DNA of 20,068 bases, taken from contig JAEXFV010000169.1 of the NCBI GenBank assembly GCA_023451115.1, forward strand, positions 1 to 20,068, in the 5' to 3' direction. The notes beneath the pieces were generated by a model. It did not search any database and had not been told where the DNA came from. It saw only the letters and a list, made by a program, of their open reading frames with translations. This DNA comes from Bacillota bacterium. GTDB taxonomy: Bacteria > Bacillota > Clostridia > Christensenellales > CAG-138. Of the stretch, positions 1 through 7,304 are shown in pieces. How positions within the stretch are numbered: the first letter of the stretch is position 1; every line of letters begins with the position of its first letter. The position numbers and the translations under genes were made by a program.

Positions 1-236
1 GGATAGCCTGCCACCCGGTGCCCCACCAAAATAGAGGCGTTTACGGCCACTGCGCCGGGGCAGGATTGGGCGATGGCGGTGAGATCCAGCATTTCTTCTT
101 CCTTTAGCCAATGTAATTGATCCACAAATTTCCGTTTCATCAGCGAAATGATGATATACCCACCGCCAAAGGTGAAAGCGCTTAAGCAAAATGTGCTGGA
201 AAACAATTTCCAGTATAATCCTTTTCGTTCTTCCAT
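1..236 (-). CDS. Chromate transporter family protein, N-terminal part (cut by left window edge)
   Basis: Reading leftwards from an ATG at 236 gives 78 codons with no stop before the window edge. The peptide shows the hallmarks of the CHR (chromate transport) family: an early hydrophobic segment with FTFGGGYIIISLM at about residues 22-34, then a charged stretch ending in LKEEEMLDLTAIAQSCPGA, then VGHRVAGY. Members are membrane proteins that export or exchange chromate or similar oxyanions; in Firmicutes they are often short half-size proteins encoded as adjacent pairs. The 236 start is preferred because AAAGGGGA lies seven bases upstream. An in-frame ATG at 257 has no comparable SD. The gene follows sigG on the same strand but lies beyond the sigG terminator, so it probably has its own promoter. 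The substrate cannot be told from this fragment; family membership is fairly secure. Confidence 0.82.
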   Translation of the reverse strand, partial: MEERKGLYWKLFSSTFCLSAFTFGGGYIIISLMKRKFVDQLHWLKEEEMLDLTAIAQSCPGAVAVNASILVGHRVAGY

Positions 237-292
237 GCTGGATTCCCCTTTTTCCATATTACATCAATACATCCTGTCCCGATCCCTGCCTG

Positions 293-321
293 ATAATGGC
301 TGCGGCAAAGTCACCTGCCAA
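293..321 (-). promoter_or_regulatory. Candidate sigma-A promoter for the chromate-family transporter
   Basis: On the minus strand there is TTGGCA (321-316, five of six to TTGACA), a 17-base spacer, then CATTAT (298-293, four of six to TATAAT). It lies about 55 bases before the ATG at 236 and downstream of the sigG terminator, which is where a separate promoter is needed. The -10 is imperfect, so this is a reasonable but unproven call. Confidence 0.35.
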
Positions 322-414
322 ATGTTCTGCTTTGATGCCTTATTGGTATCATACCCCTGAAAACAGAAAAAGAGAATAGGAATATCAGAGGGCAGCCGGC
401 ATGCCCTGGGTACG

Positions 415-463
415 TAAATAAAAAAGCAGGGGAGCCAGGCCTTTGGCCCGGCCCCCCCCTGCT
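415..463 (-). terminator. Intrinsic terminator of sigG
   Basis: On the minus strand an eight-base stem AGCAGGGG (463-456) pairs with CCCCTGCT (432-425). GGCC and GGCC extend the pairing around an AAA loop. The stem is followed at once by TTTTTTATTT. It starts about 38 bases after the sigG stop codon and separates sigG from the transporter gene. Confidence 0.85.
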
Positions 464-500
464 CCCGTAGACAAGACCGATGCATTGGTTTTAGGAAAGT

Positions 501-1274
501 TTATAAAAACTTTTGCATATGCTTTAAGGCGCTTTTTTCCAGCCTGGATACCTGAGCCTGGGAAATTCCAATCTCTTTTGAGACCTCCATTTGGGTTTTT
601 CCCTCAAAAAAGCGAAGCTTTAAAATGCGCTGTTCCCGCTGGGCCAACCGTTCCATGCCCTGTGAAAGGGCGATGCTGTCCAGCCACAATGCATCGGAAG
701 CCTTGGCATCCCTGATTTGGTCCATCACATAAATAGCGTCCCCGTCGTCGTGATAGATGGGTTCATAGAGGGATACGGGGTCTTGAATGGCATCCAGGGC
801 GAATACCACATCCTCTTCCGGGATTTCCAAATCTTTGGCGATCTCGGCGATGGTGGGTTCTCTGGACAGGGATTCCTGCAGGCGGGAACGGGCCTGCAGT
901 GCTTTATAAGCCGCATCCCTGAGAGAGCGGCTTACCCGTACAGCGTTGTTGTCCCGAAGGTGCCGGCGCACTTCGCCGATGATCATGGGCACTGCATAGG
1001 TGGAAAATTTCACTTCATGCTCTAAATCAAAGTTTTCCAGGGCTTTGATTAACCCGATGCAGCCAACCTGGAACAGGTCGTCCATCTGCTCGCCCCGGTT
1101 GGAAAAACGCTGGATCACGCTGAGCACCAGGCGTAGGTTGCCGTGGATAAATTCCTCTCGGGCAGCTGTGTTTCCCCGCTTTACCTCCAAGAGCAACGCG
1201 TGCATTTGTTTATGGGTAAGACGAGGCAATTTAGACGTATCCACCCCACAGATTTCCACCTTGTTGATCGCCAA
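501..1274 (-). CDS. sigG: RNA polymerase sporulation sigma factor SigG
   Basis: SigG is the late forespore-specific sigma factor. After engulfment it directs genes for spore DNA protection and germination. The protein carries the diagnostic N-terminus NKVEICGVDTSKLP, a region 2 with DDLFQVGCIGLIKALENFDL and KFSTYAVPMIIGEVRR, a region 3 with VSRSLRDAAYKALQ and IAEIAKDLEIPEEDVVFALD, and a region 4 helix-turn-helix EISKEIG-like element ending ISQAQVSRLEKSALKHM. These match Bacillus SigG closely along the whole length (257 aa with this start). I choose the TTG at 1274 because GAGGGGG stands eight bases upstream and it gives MAINKVEICG, like the Bacillus protein. An in-frame GTG at 1283 overlaps the SD itself. 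Unlike the usual spoIIGA-sigE-sigG order, nothing resembling sigE lies upstream; yqfC is divergent instead. I could not identify a convincing SigF/SigG-type promoter. Confidence 0.97.
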   Translation of the reverse strand: MAINKVEICGVDTSKLPRLTHKQMHALLLEVKRGNTAAREEFIHGNLRLVLSVIQRFSNRGEQMDDLFQVGCIGLIKALENFDLEHEVKFSTYAVPMIIGEVRRHLRDNNAVRVSRSLRDAAYKALQARSRLQESLSREPTIAEIAKDLEIPEEDVVFALDAIQDPVSLYEPIYHDDGDAIYVMDQIRDAKASDALWLDSIALSQGMERLAQREQRILKLRFFEGKTQMEVSKEIGISQAQVSRLEKSALKHMQKFL

Positions 1275-1584
1275 TGCGCGCACCCCCTCAAGTCGTGTTT
1301 TCTGTGGTTAGGATTGCCGCACATGCTTTTTTTATCCCGCGCCCAAATAGCATTTTTGATGGGAAAAAGAGGGGGGGGAAGTCGTTTTTCTTTGAAAAAT
1401 AATGGGGTTTTGCCCACCAAAGAGAACAAAAAAATTCCCAAAAATTTTCTTTTGAGGGCCAAATGCCGATTTTTGCTGCAGCGGAGGACGGCGAAAAAAG
1501 GAATGGCGTGTCACTGCGTTTTTTTGAGCAACAAGCTTTTTCTATTCTGCGCTAAGCAGGCATAACTTTGTAGGGAGGGGGAGA
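1275..1584. other. Divergent intergenic spacer between sigG and yqfC
   Basis: About 300 bases without a supported gene. It holds the sigG SD (near 1284-1290 on the minus strand), a run of eight G at 1371-1378, A/T-rich homopolymer tracts around 1381-1460 and 1495-1545, and the SD of yqfC at 1573-1583. It must contain the promoters for sigG (minus) and yqfC (plus). A 68-codon reading frame on the plus strand (ATG at about 1358 to 1565) has no SD and lysine/phenylalanine-rich content expected from the A and T tracts, so I do not call it. Confidence 0.6.
1540..1568 (+). promoter_or_regulatory. Weak SigE-like promoter candidate for yqfC-yqfD
   Basis: TTCTATT (1540-1546), a 14-base gap and CATAACTT (1561-1568) resemble the mother-cell SigE pattern (KMATATT, 14-15 bases, CATACANT). 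yqfC and yqfD belong to the SigE regulon in Bacillus subtilis. The predicted start of transcription would lie only about ten bases before the first ATG of yqfC, which is uncomfortably short, so confidence is low. Confidence 0.25.
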
Positions 1585-1908
1585 ATGCGTATGAGGCAAA
1601 AGCGAAAAAAACCACGCCCCCAAACGGGGAAAAAACCAAAGCGAACCCGCTGGAAACGCAAACTGCTGGCGCAGTTGGATTTACCGGAAGAAACGGTAGA
1701 GGCGGTGCCCAAGCTTACCATGCTGGGGCGCAGCGACCTGCTGGTGGAGAACCATAAAGGCGTATTGCAATACGGGGAGTGCACCGTGCGCCTGTTTACG
1801 GAAGAAGGAATCCTGTGCATTGCGGGGGAAGGGCTTTCCCTGATGGAACTTGGAGCCAGCAGAGCTTATGTCAAGGGGACGCTATGCGGCGTTGCCTACG
1901 AGAAATGA
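1585..1908 (+). CDS. yqfC: Sporulation protein YqfC
   Basis: A 107-residue protein with a very basic first 27 residues (RQKRKKPRPQTGKKPKRTRWKRK), then the YqfC core. Recognisable blocks are LDLPEETVEAVPKLTMLG, ENHKGVLQYGECTVRLFTEEG and the ending GTLCGVAY. YqfC is a small protein of unknown biochemical role, made in the mother cell under SigE in Bacillus and almost always encoded beside yqfD. GGAGGGGG precedes two in-frame ATG codons, at 1585 and 1591, and either could start. The stop is ten bases before yqfD, so the two are probably co-transcribed. Family assignment rests on motif resemblance and the conserved neighbourhood; both agree. Confidence 0.88.
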   Translation: MRMRQKRKKPRPQTGKKPKRTRWKRKLLAQLDLPEETVEAVPKLTMLGRSDLLVENHKGVLQYGECTVRLFTEEGILCIAGEGLSLMELGASRAYVKGTLCGVAYEK

Positions 1909-1918
1909 GCGGTTGTAA

Positions 1919-3103
1919 ATGTGGAATTCTCTACACGGATATGTTATGATACAGGTTGAAGGCCCAGGGCTGGAGCGCTTTTTAAATCGCGCCCTGGCTG
2001 CTGGCGCACGGCTATGGAATGTGCGCCGCAAGAGCCGCAGCTGTATGACTTTGGAAATCAGCGCAAAGGATTTTTTATGCCGTATGCCCAAAGCGCGCAG
2101 GGAAGCGCGCTGCCGCATTCGCATATTGGAACGCCATGGCGCGCCTTTTGTGATTGCCCGCTTCCGCTGGCGCAAACTGTTGGTGGCAGGCTGCCTGTTG
2201 TTTGCATGTGGGATTTTTGCGGCTTCTACCAGGCTATGGCGAGTAGAAGTCCAGGGGTGCTACCGGGTGCCGGAAGCGGTAGTTTACCGGGCATTGGAGC
2301 AGGCGGGCATAGAAGTAGGCATGTCCAGCGCAAAAATAGTGAATGCAGATGTGGCAAAAGCCGTGTCAGCGTTTGACCAGCGGATTGCATGGACGGGGGT
2401 GCGCACCGTAGGCGTCACGCTACATGTGGAAGTGGTGGAAGCGGAGCCCATCCCCCAGTTGCCGGATGAGAGCGTTCCTACCGATGTGATCGCCCAGAAG
2501 GATGGGCTGATTGAAAAAGTAACGGCTTATTCCGGCAAAGCCAATGTAGCGCCCGGAGATGCGGTGCGAGCGGGCGATGTGCTCATTCGGGGGGATATTA
2601 CCAGGGAGGATGCCGAAAAGCCGCTGCTTGTGCATGCAGAGGGGGAAGTGCTGGCCAAGGTCTGGTATGAGGCAAGCATTGTATTGCCGCCCACTGCCCA
2701 GCAGCTGATGCCCAGCGGGAAGACGGAGCCATACCGGGCCTTATATGTAGCCCGCATACCGGTGTTTGTTTCCCAGGCGCCCTATGTTCACTATACGGTG
2801 GAACGATCCAGTGAAGCAAAAGCCCCGGGTATGGTGCTGCCACTGCAACAGGTGCGGGGCGTATATCGGGAGCTGACGTTGCAGGATGTGGAGCAGCCGC
2901 TGGCTGAGCGCAAAGCGGAGGCGTTGTTCCAGGCTGAGTTACAGGCGTTGGAGCAAGTGCCCAAAGGGGCTGTGGTGCTGGAAAAGCGCGCTGAGGCTCA
3001 AGTGCTGGAGGACGGCAGTATAAAAGGGCAGGTGCAAGTGTGCGCTTTGGAACAAATCGGCGTACCCAAAGAGATTGGAGAAACGCCAATCCAGGATGGA
3101 TAA
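1919..3103 (+). CDS. yqfD: Sporulation protein YqfD
   Basis: A 394-residue protein of the YqfD family, required for efficient sporulation in Bacillus and made in the mother cell; its molecular role is not established. The N-terminal soluble part has VEGPGLERFLNRALAAG and LWNVRRKSRSCMTLEIS. A single transmembrane helix follows at about residues 87-103 (LLVAGCLLFACGIFAAS). A long C-terminal part follows, starting with the family pattern LWRVEVQGCYRVPEAVVYRALEQAG and, near residues 190-220, DGLIEKVTAYSGKANVAPGDAV, reminiscent of a lipoyl/beta-barrel-like fold. The length matches the family. The SD for the ATG at 1919 is weak, so coupling from yqfC, ten bases upstream, is likely. Nothing looks truncated. 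Confidence 0.92.
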   Translation: MWNSLHGYVMIQVEGPGLERFLNRALAAGARLWNVRRKSRSCMTLEISAKDFLCRMPKARREARCRIRILERHGAPFVIARFRWRKLLVAGCLLFACGIFAASTRLWRVEVQGCYRVPEAVVYRALEQAGIEVGMSSAKIVNADVAKAVSAFDQRIAWTGVRTVGVTLHVEVVEAEPIPQLPDESVPTDVIAQKDGLIEKVTAYSGKANVAPGDAVRAGDVLIRGDITREDAEKPLLVHAEGEVLAKVWYEASIVLPPTAQQLMPSGKTEPYRALYVARIPVFVSQAPYVHYTVERSSEAKAPGMVLPLQQVRGVYRELTLQDVEQPLAERKAEALFQAELQALEQVPKGAVVLEKRAEAQVLEDGSIKGQVQVCALEQIGVPKEIGETPIQDG

Positions 3104-3134
3104 GGGTTGATGGAATATAGATGTTCCCCAGGAG

Positions 3135-4253
3135 ATGGGGGAGAATAGAAAAACCAAGCGGAAAGGATGTATCGACCGATTGCAAGAGCTTTGGAATGGG
3201 CAAAACCTGGAGCCGGTAAAGGAGCCCCAGGAGATTGAGGATATGCCGCTACAGGCGGCGGAGCAGGAGCATAAGCAGGCGCTGCTGCCAGTGCAATCCA
3301 TGGATGAGCTGATACGCTTATTCGGTGTGTTTGATGAAAACCTTGAAATTCTGCAAGCGGAAACGGGAGCGCATATCCGTGCGGCTGCGGACTGCGTGCA
3401 GGTAGACGGCACAGCGCAGCAGGTGGAGCTGTGCGCTACGGTACTGGACAAGCTGCTGCTCATGTTACGAAAAGGCGAAGCCATTAACCGGAGCCGGATC
3501 CGTTATGCGGTTGACTTAGCTAAAGAAGGCAATGCGGACATGATCGAGCAGATCATGGGCGATGTTGTGGCCATCACCAACAAGGGGCGGCAAATCAAAT
3601 GCAAAACCCTGGGGCAAAAGCGTTATGTGCAGGCCCTGAAAGAATACGAGCTGGTGTTTGGCGTTGGCCCTGCGGGTACGGGCAAAACCTATCTTGCCGT
3701 GGCGATGGCGGTGCTGGCGTTTAAAAATAAAGAGGTGGACCGGATTATCCTGACCCGCCCGGCGGTAGAGGCAGGAGAAAAACTGGGATTTTTGCCGGGA
3801 GACCTGCAAACCAAGGTAGACCCTTATTTGCGGCCGTTATATGATGCGCTGCAGGATTTTTTGGGCGGGGAAACCTATAAAAATTTGACGGAGCGGGGAG
3901 CCATCGAGGTGGCGCCTCTGGCATATATGCGGGGGCGTACGCTCAACGATGCCTATATCATACTGGATGAAGCGCAAAACTGTACCATCGAGCAGATGAA
4001 AATGTTTTTAACCCGTTTTGGCGAGGGCTCCCGTGTGGTGGTCACCGGCGACATTACGCAGATCGACCTGCCGGCTGAACGCAAAAGCGGTTTGGTACAT
4101 GCTCTCTCCGTGTTGGAGGGCGTAGAGGGGATTAAGCAAATATTTCTGACCCATAAGGATGTTGTGCGTCACGATTTGGTGCAGCGCATTATTCGCGCCT
4201 ACGACCGCGCAAACGAAAAACGGGGCAAAGGCAACCAAAACCAGGGGCTTTGA
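3135..4253 (+). CDS. phoH: PhoH family ATPase (YbeZ-like)
   Basis: A cytoplasmic P-loop ATPase of the PhoH family. The paralogue next to ybeY is linked to RNA metabolism with YbeY in other bacteria. With the 3135 start the Walker A motif GPAGTGKT is at residues 178-185 and Walker B LDEAQN near 277-281. The family block RPAVEAGEKLGFLPGDL lies between them and VVVTGDITQIDLP after Walker B. A KH-like N-terminal portion precedes the ATPase. The start is uncertain. ATG 3135 directly abuts AGGAG with no spacer, whereas ATG 3243 has AGGAG nine bases upstream and would give 336 aa, nearer the usual length. The 36 extra residues are charged and have no recognised motif. It lies 31 bases after yqfD and 50 before yqfF. 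Confidence 0.94.
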   Translation: MGENRKTKRKGCIDRLQELWNGQNLEPVKEPQEIEDMPLQAAEQEHKQALLPVQSMDELIRLFGVFDENLEILQAETGAHIRAAADCVQVDGTAQQVELCATVLDKLLLMLRKGEAINRSRIRYAVDLAKEGNADMIEQIMGDVVAITNKGRQIKCKTLGQKRYVQALKEYELVFGVGPAGTGKTYLAVAMAVLAFKNKEVDRIILTRPAVEAGEKLGFLPGDLQTKVDPYLRPLYDALQDFLGGETYKNLTERGAIEVAPLAYMRGRTLNDAYIILDEAQNCTIEQMKMFLTRFGEGSRVVVTGDITQIDLPAERKSGLVHALSVLEGVEGIKQIFLTHKDVVRHDLVQRIIRAYDRANEKRGKGNQNQGL

Positions 4254-4303
4254 TATAGCGCCTGAAAAGCCTTCACCCCAAGCAAGGACAAAGGAGGTTG
4301 GGA

Positions 4304-6457
4304 ATGGCCAAGCAAATGGACAGCACCCAGCGGCAACTTCGGATAGGGATGTTGCCCGTATTGATGTTACTATTGATACTGGTCGCAGCATATGTATCCG
4401 CCATTACGGCCCTTACGCCCAAAAGATATGACGTAGGGCTGGGCACGGTAGCCACGCAAACCATCACCGCCACCCGCAACGTGGAGGATAGCGTTACCAC
4501 AGAGGCGTTGCGCACAGCTGCACGCAATGAAACGCAAACCATCTATAAGCTGGATGAAGCCTTAGCAGAGCAGACGGTGCAGCAGGCCACGGATTTCTTT
4601 GCAGAGATTACCGCGTTTCGCCAGGACGCAAACGTTTTGCGCCAGCAGCGCATTGCAGGCAGCGGGCTGAATGCGGACGGCACCTTAAGTGTGTCGGAAT
4701 GGCAGAGCCTGTTGACTGAGGCGGAGCTTAACGAACGCATGCGCTCCTTCACAGTACCGCTCTCCATTGAGCAGGGCTGGTGGCTTTTGCATGTGGAAGA
4801 CAGCGAAATTGTGCGCCTGAAAGATGCGGTGCTGCCAAAGCTGAGCACCTCCCTGCACAGCGGCCTGGAGGAAAAGGCTATTTCCGCGCGAAAATCCGCT
4901 TATGTACAGGAGCTGGGCGCTACCAGCATCTCTGACACCCTTAAAGAGATCGGGGGGCGGGTGCTGGCGGAATATCTGGTGCCAACCTTTGTGCCGGATG
5001 AGGCGGCTACGGAACGGGCCAGAGAGGAAGCGGCCAAGGCCGTTGAGCCTGTTGAAATCAAGCGCGGCGATGTGATCGTGGAAGAGGGCCAGGCTGTAAC
5101 GGAAGAACAGTTGGCTATTTTGCGCTCTTTGGAGCTGGTGCGCTCAGAGCAGTCGGACTTGCAGCTGGATCTGGGGGTTGCGGCATATTTATTGCTTATT
5201 TTCGCTTTGTTCAGCGCCTATCTTTGGCAATATCGCAGGCAGATACTCTCCAATTCCAAGAGCATGCTGATTGTTGGCATTTCTATGGCGTTGGTGTTAT
5301 TGCTGTCTCTGCTGTGCAACAGCTTGAATTCCAGGATTACCCCTGCGCTGTATGCGGTGATGGCCATTGCGCTGTTGGTGGATCGAAGGACCGCTATGGC
5401 TGCGAACTTGGTGTTGGCCCTATGCGGCGGGCTGCTGGCGGGAGGCAGGGGCAGCTCGATGCTGGCTTTTGATGCTACCACTATGACGGTATCCATGCTG
5501 GCGGCAGGTCAGGTGGCGATTTATGTGCTGCAGTTGAATCCCAAACGCAGCGCCATTATCGGCGCCGGCGGTGCGGCTGGTTTGGCGGGGGCGGCAGTGA
5601 TTGCTGCAACCTATGTGATGATGGGCGAACCGGTGGGTTCCATTTTGCTGGATGGGGCGTGGGCTTTGGGCAGCAACGTCATTGCTGCCGTGCTGATAGT
5701 GGGTACGCTCAGCGTATGGGAAAATTTGTTTGATATTGCCACCAGCGCCCGGTTAAGTGAGCTGAGCAATGCCAATCATCCACTGCTGCGGCAGCTGATG
5801 ACTGAGGCGCCAGGCACCTATCATCATTCCATGATGGCGGCAGCCCTGGCTGAAGGAGCTGCCGAGGCCGTGGGCGCAGACCCATTGCTGGCACGGGTAG
5901 GCGCGTATTACCACGACGTGGGAAAGCTGCGCAGGCCTTTGTATTTTGCAGAAAACCAAAAGCATGGGGAAAATATTCATGATACATTGCCTCCTTTGGA
6001 GAGTGCGGCAATCATTATCGCACACCAGAAAGACAGCGTTACGTTAATCAACAAGCATAAGCTGCCTTCGGCTGTGGCACAAATCGCCTTTGAGCATCAT
6101 GGAAACACGTTGGTGGCCTACTTTTACTATAAGGCGGTACAAGAAGCGGGCGGCAAGCAATTGCCCCAAAAATCATTTCGCTACCCTGGAGGGCGTCCTT
6201 CCAGCAAGGAAAGCGCTATTGTGATGCTGGCGGATAGCTGCGAGGCTGCGGTTCGGTCCATCCAGGAGCCAACCCGGGACGCTGTGGAGGAAATGGTACA
6301 TAAAGTGATAAAAGGCAAGTTAGACGATGGGCAGCTGGGCCTATGCGATTTGACCTTGCAGCAGATCACCCAGATAGAAAATAGTTTTTTGCGTACATTC
6401 AACGGGCTGCTCCACGAGCGCATTGAATACCCAGGACAGAAAAAGGGAAAAGCATGA
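4304..6457 (+). CDS. yqfF: PgpH/YqfF-type cyclic-di-AMP phosphodiesterase (7TM-HD)
   Basis: A 717-residue membrane enzyme of the 7TMR-HD family, which degrades the second messenger c-di-AMP to pApA through a cytoplasmic HD domain. Domains in order: a first transmembrane helix at about 13-37 (GMLPVLMLLLILVAAYVSA), a large extracytoplasmic 7TMR-HDED domain to about 285, a cluster of roughly six helices at about 289-468, then the HD domain. Metal-binding residues are visible as His507-His508 in TYHHSMMAAAL, His537-Asp538 in YYHDVGK, and a further His pair in AFEHHGNT. The ATG at 4304 has AAAGGAGG six bases upstream. A TTG two codons earlier overlaps the SD spacing and is rejected. The stop overlaps the ybeY start by four bases (ATGA), so translation is probably coupled. 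Substrate is inferred from characterised PgpH proteins. Confidence 0.94.
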   Translation: MAKQMDSTQRQLRIGMLPVLMLLLILVAAYVSAITALTPKRYDVGLGTVATQTITATRNVEDSVTTEALRTAARNETQTIYKLDEALAEQTVQQATDFFAEITAFRQDANVLRQQRIAGSGLNADGTLSVSEWQSLLTEAELNERMRSFTVPLSIEQGWWLLHVEDSEIVRLKDAVLPKLSTSLHSGLEEKAISARKSAYVQELGATSISDTLKEIGGRVLAEYLVPTFVPDEAATERAREEAAKAVEPVEIKRGDVIVEEGQAVTEEQLAILRSLELVRSEQSDLQLDLGVAAYLLLIFALFSAYLWQYRRQILSNSKSMLIVGISMALVLLLSLLCNSLNSRITPALYAVMAIALLVDRRTAMAANLVLALCGGLLAGGRGSSMLAFDATTMTVSMLAAGQVAIYVLQLNPKRSAIIGAGGAAGLAGAAVIAATYVMMGEPVGSILLDGAWALGSNVIAAVLIVGTLSVWENLFDIATSARLSELSNANHPLLRQLMTEAPGTYHHSMMAAALAEGAAEAVGADPLLARVGAYYHDVGKLRRPLYFAENQKHGENIHDTLPPLESAAIIIAHQKDSVTLINKHKLPSAVAQIAFEHHGNTLVAYFYYKAVQEAGGKQLPQKSFRYPGGRPSSKESAIVMLADSCEAAVRSIQEPTRDAVEEMVHKVIKGKLDDGQLGLCDLTLQQITQIENSFLRTFNGLLHERIEYPGQKKGKA

Positions 6458-6891
6458 TTGAGATTACCAGCCGCTGCGAAGCTGCGGTGCAGGAACAGGA
6501 ACAGGGAATTGTGCAAGCGCTGCAGGCTGCTTTGCGCTATGAGGGCAGGCAAGGGGATATTTCCCTGGTGCTGGTAGGCCCGGAGGAAATACAACAGCTC
6601 AATCGGGAATACCGGGGAATAGACCGGGTGACGGATGTGTTGAGCTTCCCAGCGCTGGAAGGGGAGCTGTTGCTGGCGCCCCCGGGCTATCTGGGGGATA
6701 TTGCCATTTGCTATGCCCGTGCTGTGGAACAGGCGAAAGAATATGGCCATTCCCTGGAACGGGAGCTGGCTTTTTTGGCGGTACACGGGGCGTTACATTT
6801 GATGGGCTATGACCATATGACGCCCGAAGAGGAGAATGAGATGGTGCGGCGACAAAAAGAAATTTTAAATAAGATGGGAGTAATGCGGTAA
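6454..6891 (+). CDS. ybeY: Endoribonuclease YbeY (rRNA maturation factor)
   Basis: YbeY is a zinc-dependent single-strand endoribonuclease needed for 16S rRNA 3' end maturation and ribosome quality control. The 145-residue protein shows DVLSFP at 61-66 and the metal site HGALHLMGYDH, giving ligands His111, His115 and His121. It is slightly short at the N-terminus compared with many members but contains the whole core. The ATG overlaps the yqfF stop (ATGA) and its own stop overlaps the cdd start (TAATG), placing it in a tight translation-coupled chain. AAGGGA lies five bases before the ATG. In most Firmicutes dgkA follows ybeY; here cdd follows directly. Confidence 0.96.
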   Translation: MIEITSRCEAAVQEQEQGIVQALQAALRYEGRQGDISLVLVGPEEIQQLNREYRGIDRVTDVLSFPALEGELLLAPPGYLGDIAICYARAVEQAKEYGHSLERELAFLAVHGALHLMGYDHMTPEEENEMVRRQKEILNKMGVMR

Positions 6892-7304
6892 TGCGTATCA
6901 TACATGATCTGGAAATCAAAAACCTGCTGCGTATGGCCAAAGAGGCGATGGACCGGGCATACGCCCCCTATTCCAATTTTAAAGTGGGCGCTTGCCTCAA
7001 AGGGGCTACCGGGGCATACTATCTTGGCTGCAACATTGAAAACGCCGCATACTCTCCTACCAACTGCGCGGAGCGTACGGCAATGTTTAAAGCGGTATAT
7101 GAGGGAGAGCGGGCATTTGACGCGCTGGCTGTGGTGTCCAGCTCCGACCAGTGTACCCCCCCCTGTGGTGTGTGCAGGCAAGTGCTGGTGGAGTTCTGCG
7201 ACCCTGAGATGCCAGTGATCTGCGCCAACCGTCAGGGGAAATACCAAATTTATGCCTTAGGGGATCTGGTACCCAACGCTTTTACGCCGGAAGGGTTAAA
7301 ATAA
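6891..7304 (+). CDS. cdd: Cytidine deaminase
   Basis: Deaminates cytidine and deoxycytidine to uridine and deoxyuridine in pyrimidine salvage, in the cytoplasm, usually as a homotetramer. The 137-residue protein has the two zinc motifs of the tetrameric class: CAE at Cys59-Glu61 (catalytic Glu61) and PCGVC with Cys92 and Cys95. The substrate-binding stretch YAPYSNFKVGACL is at about 24-36. Length matches the family. Its ATG overlaps the ybeY stop by one base, and its own stop TAA shares a base with the era ATG, so all three are probably translated together. Complete with no missing residue. Confidence 0.97.
   Translation: MRIIHDLEIKNLLRMAKEAMDRAYAPYSNFKVGACLKGATGAYYLGCNIENAAYSPTNCAERTAMFKAVYEGERAFDALAVVSSSDQCTPPCGVCRQVLVEFCDPEMPVICANRQGKYQIYALGDLVPNAFTPEGLK

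Noticed and set aside
264..485. Minus-strand 73-codon frame between sigG and the transporter
   Set aside because: It reads through the sigG terminator, has no SD and no recognisable motif.
1300..1326. GCATG box upstream of sigG as a SigF/SigG promoter
   Set aside because: No acceptable -10 at the expected distance on the minus strand.
1143..1565. Plus-strand open frame antisense to sigG and through the spacer
   Set aside because: No SD, low-complexity Lys/Phe/Leu content from homopolymer tracts, and half of it is antisense to sigG.
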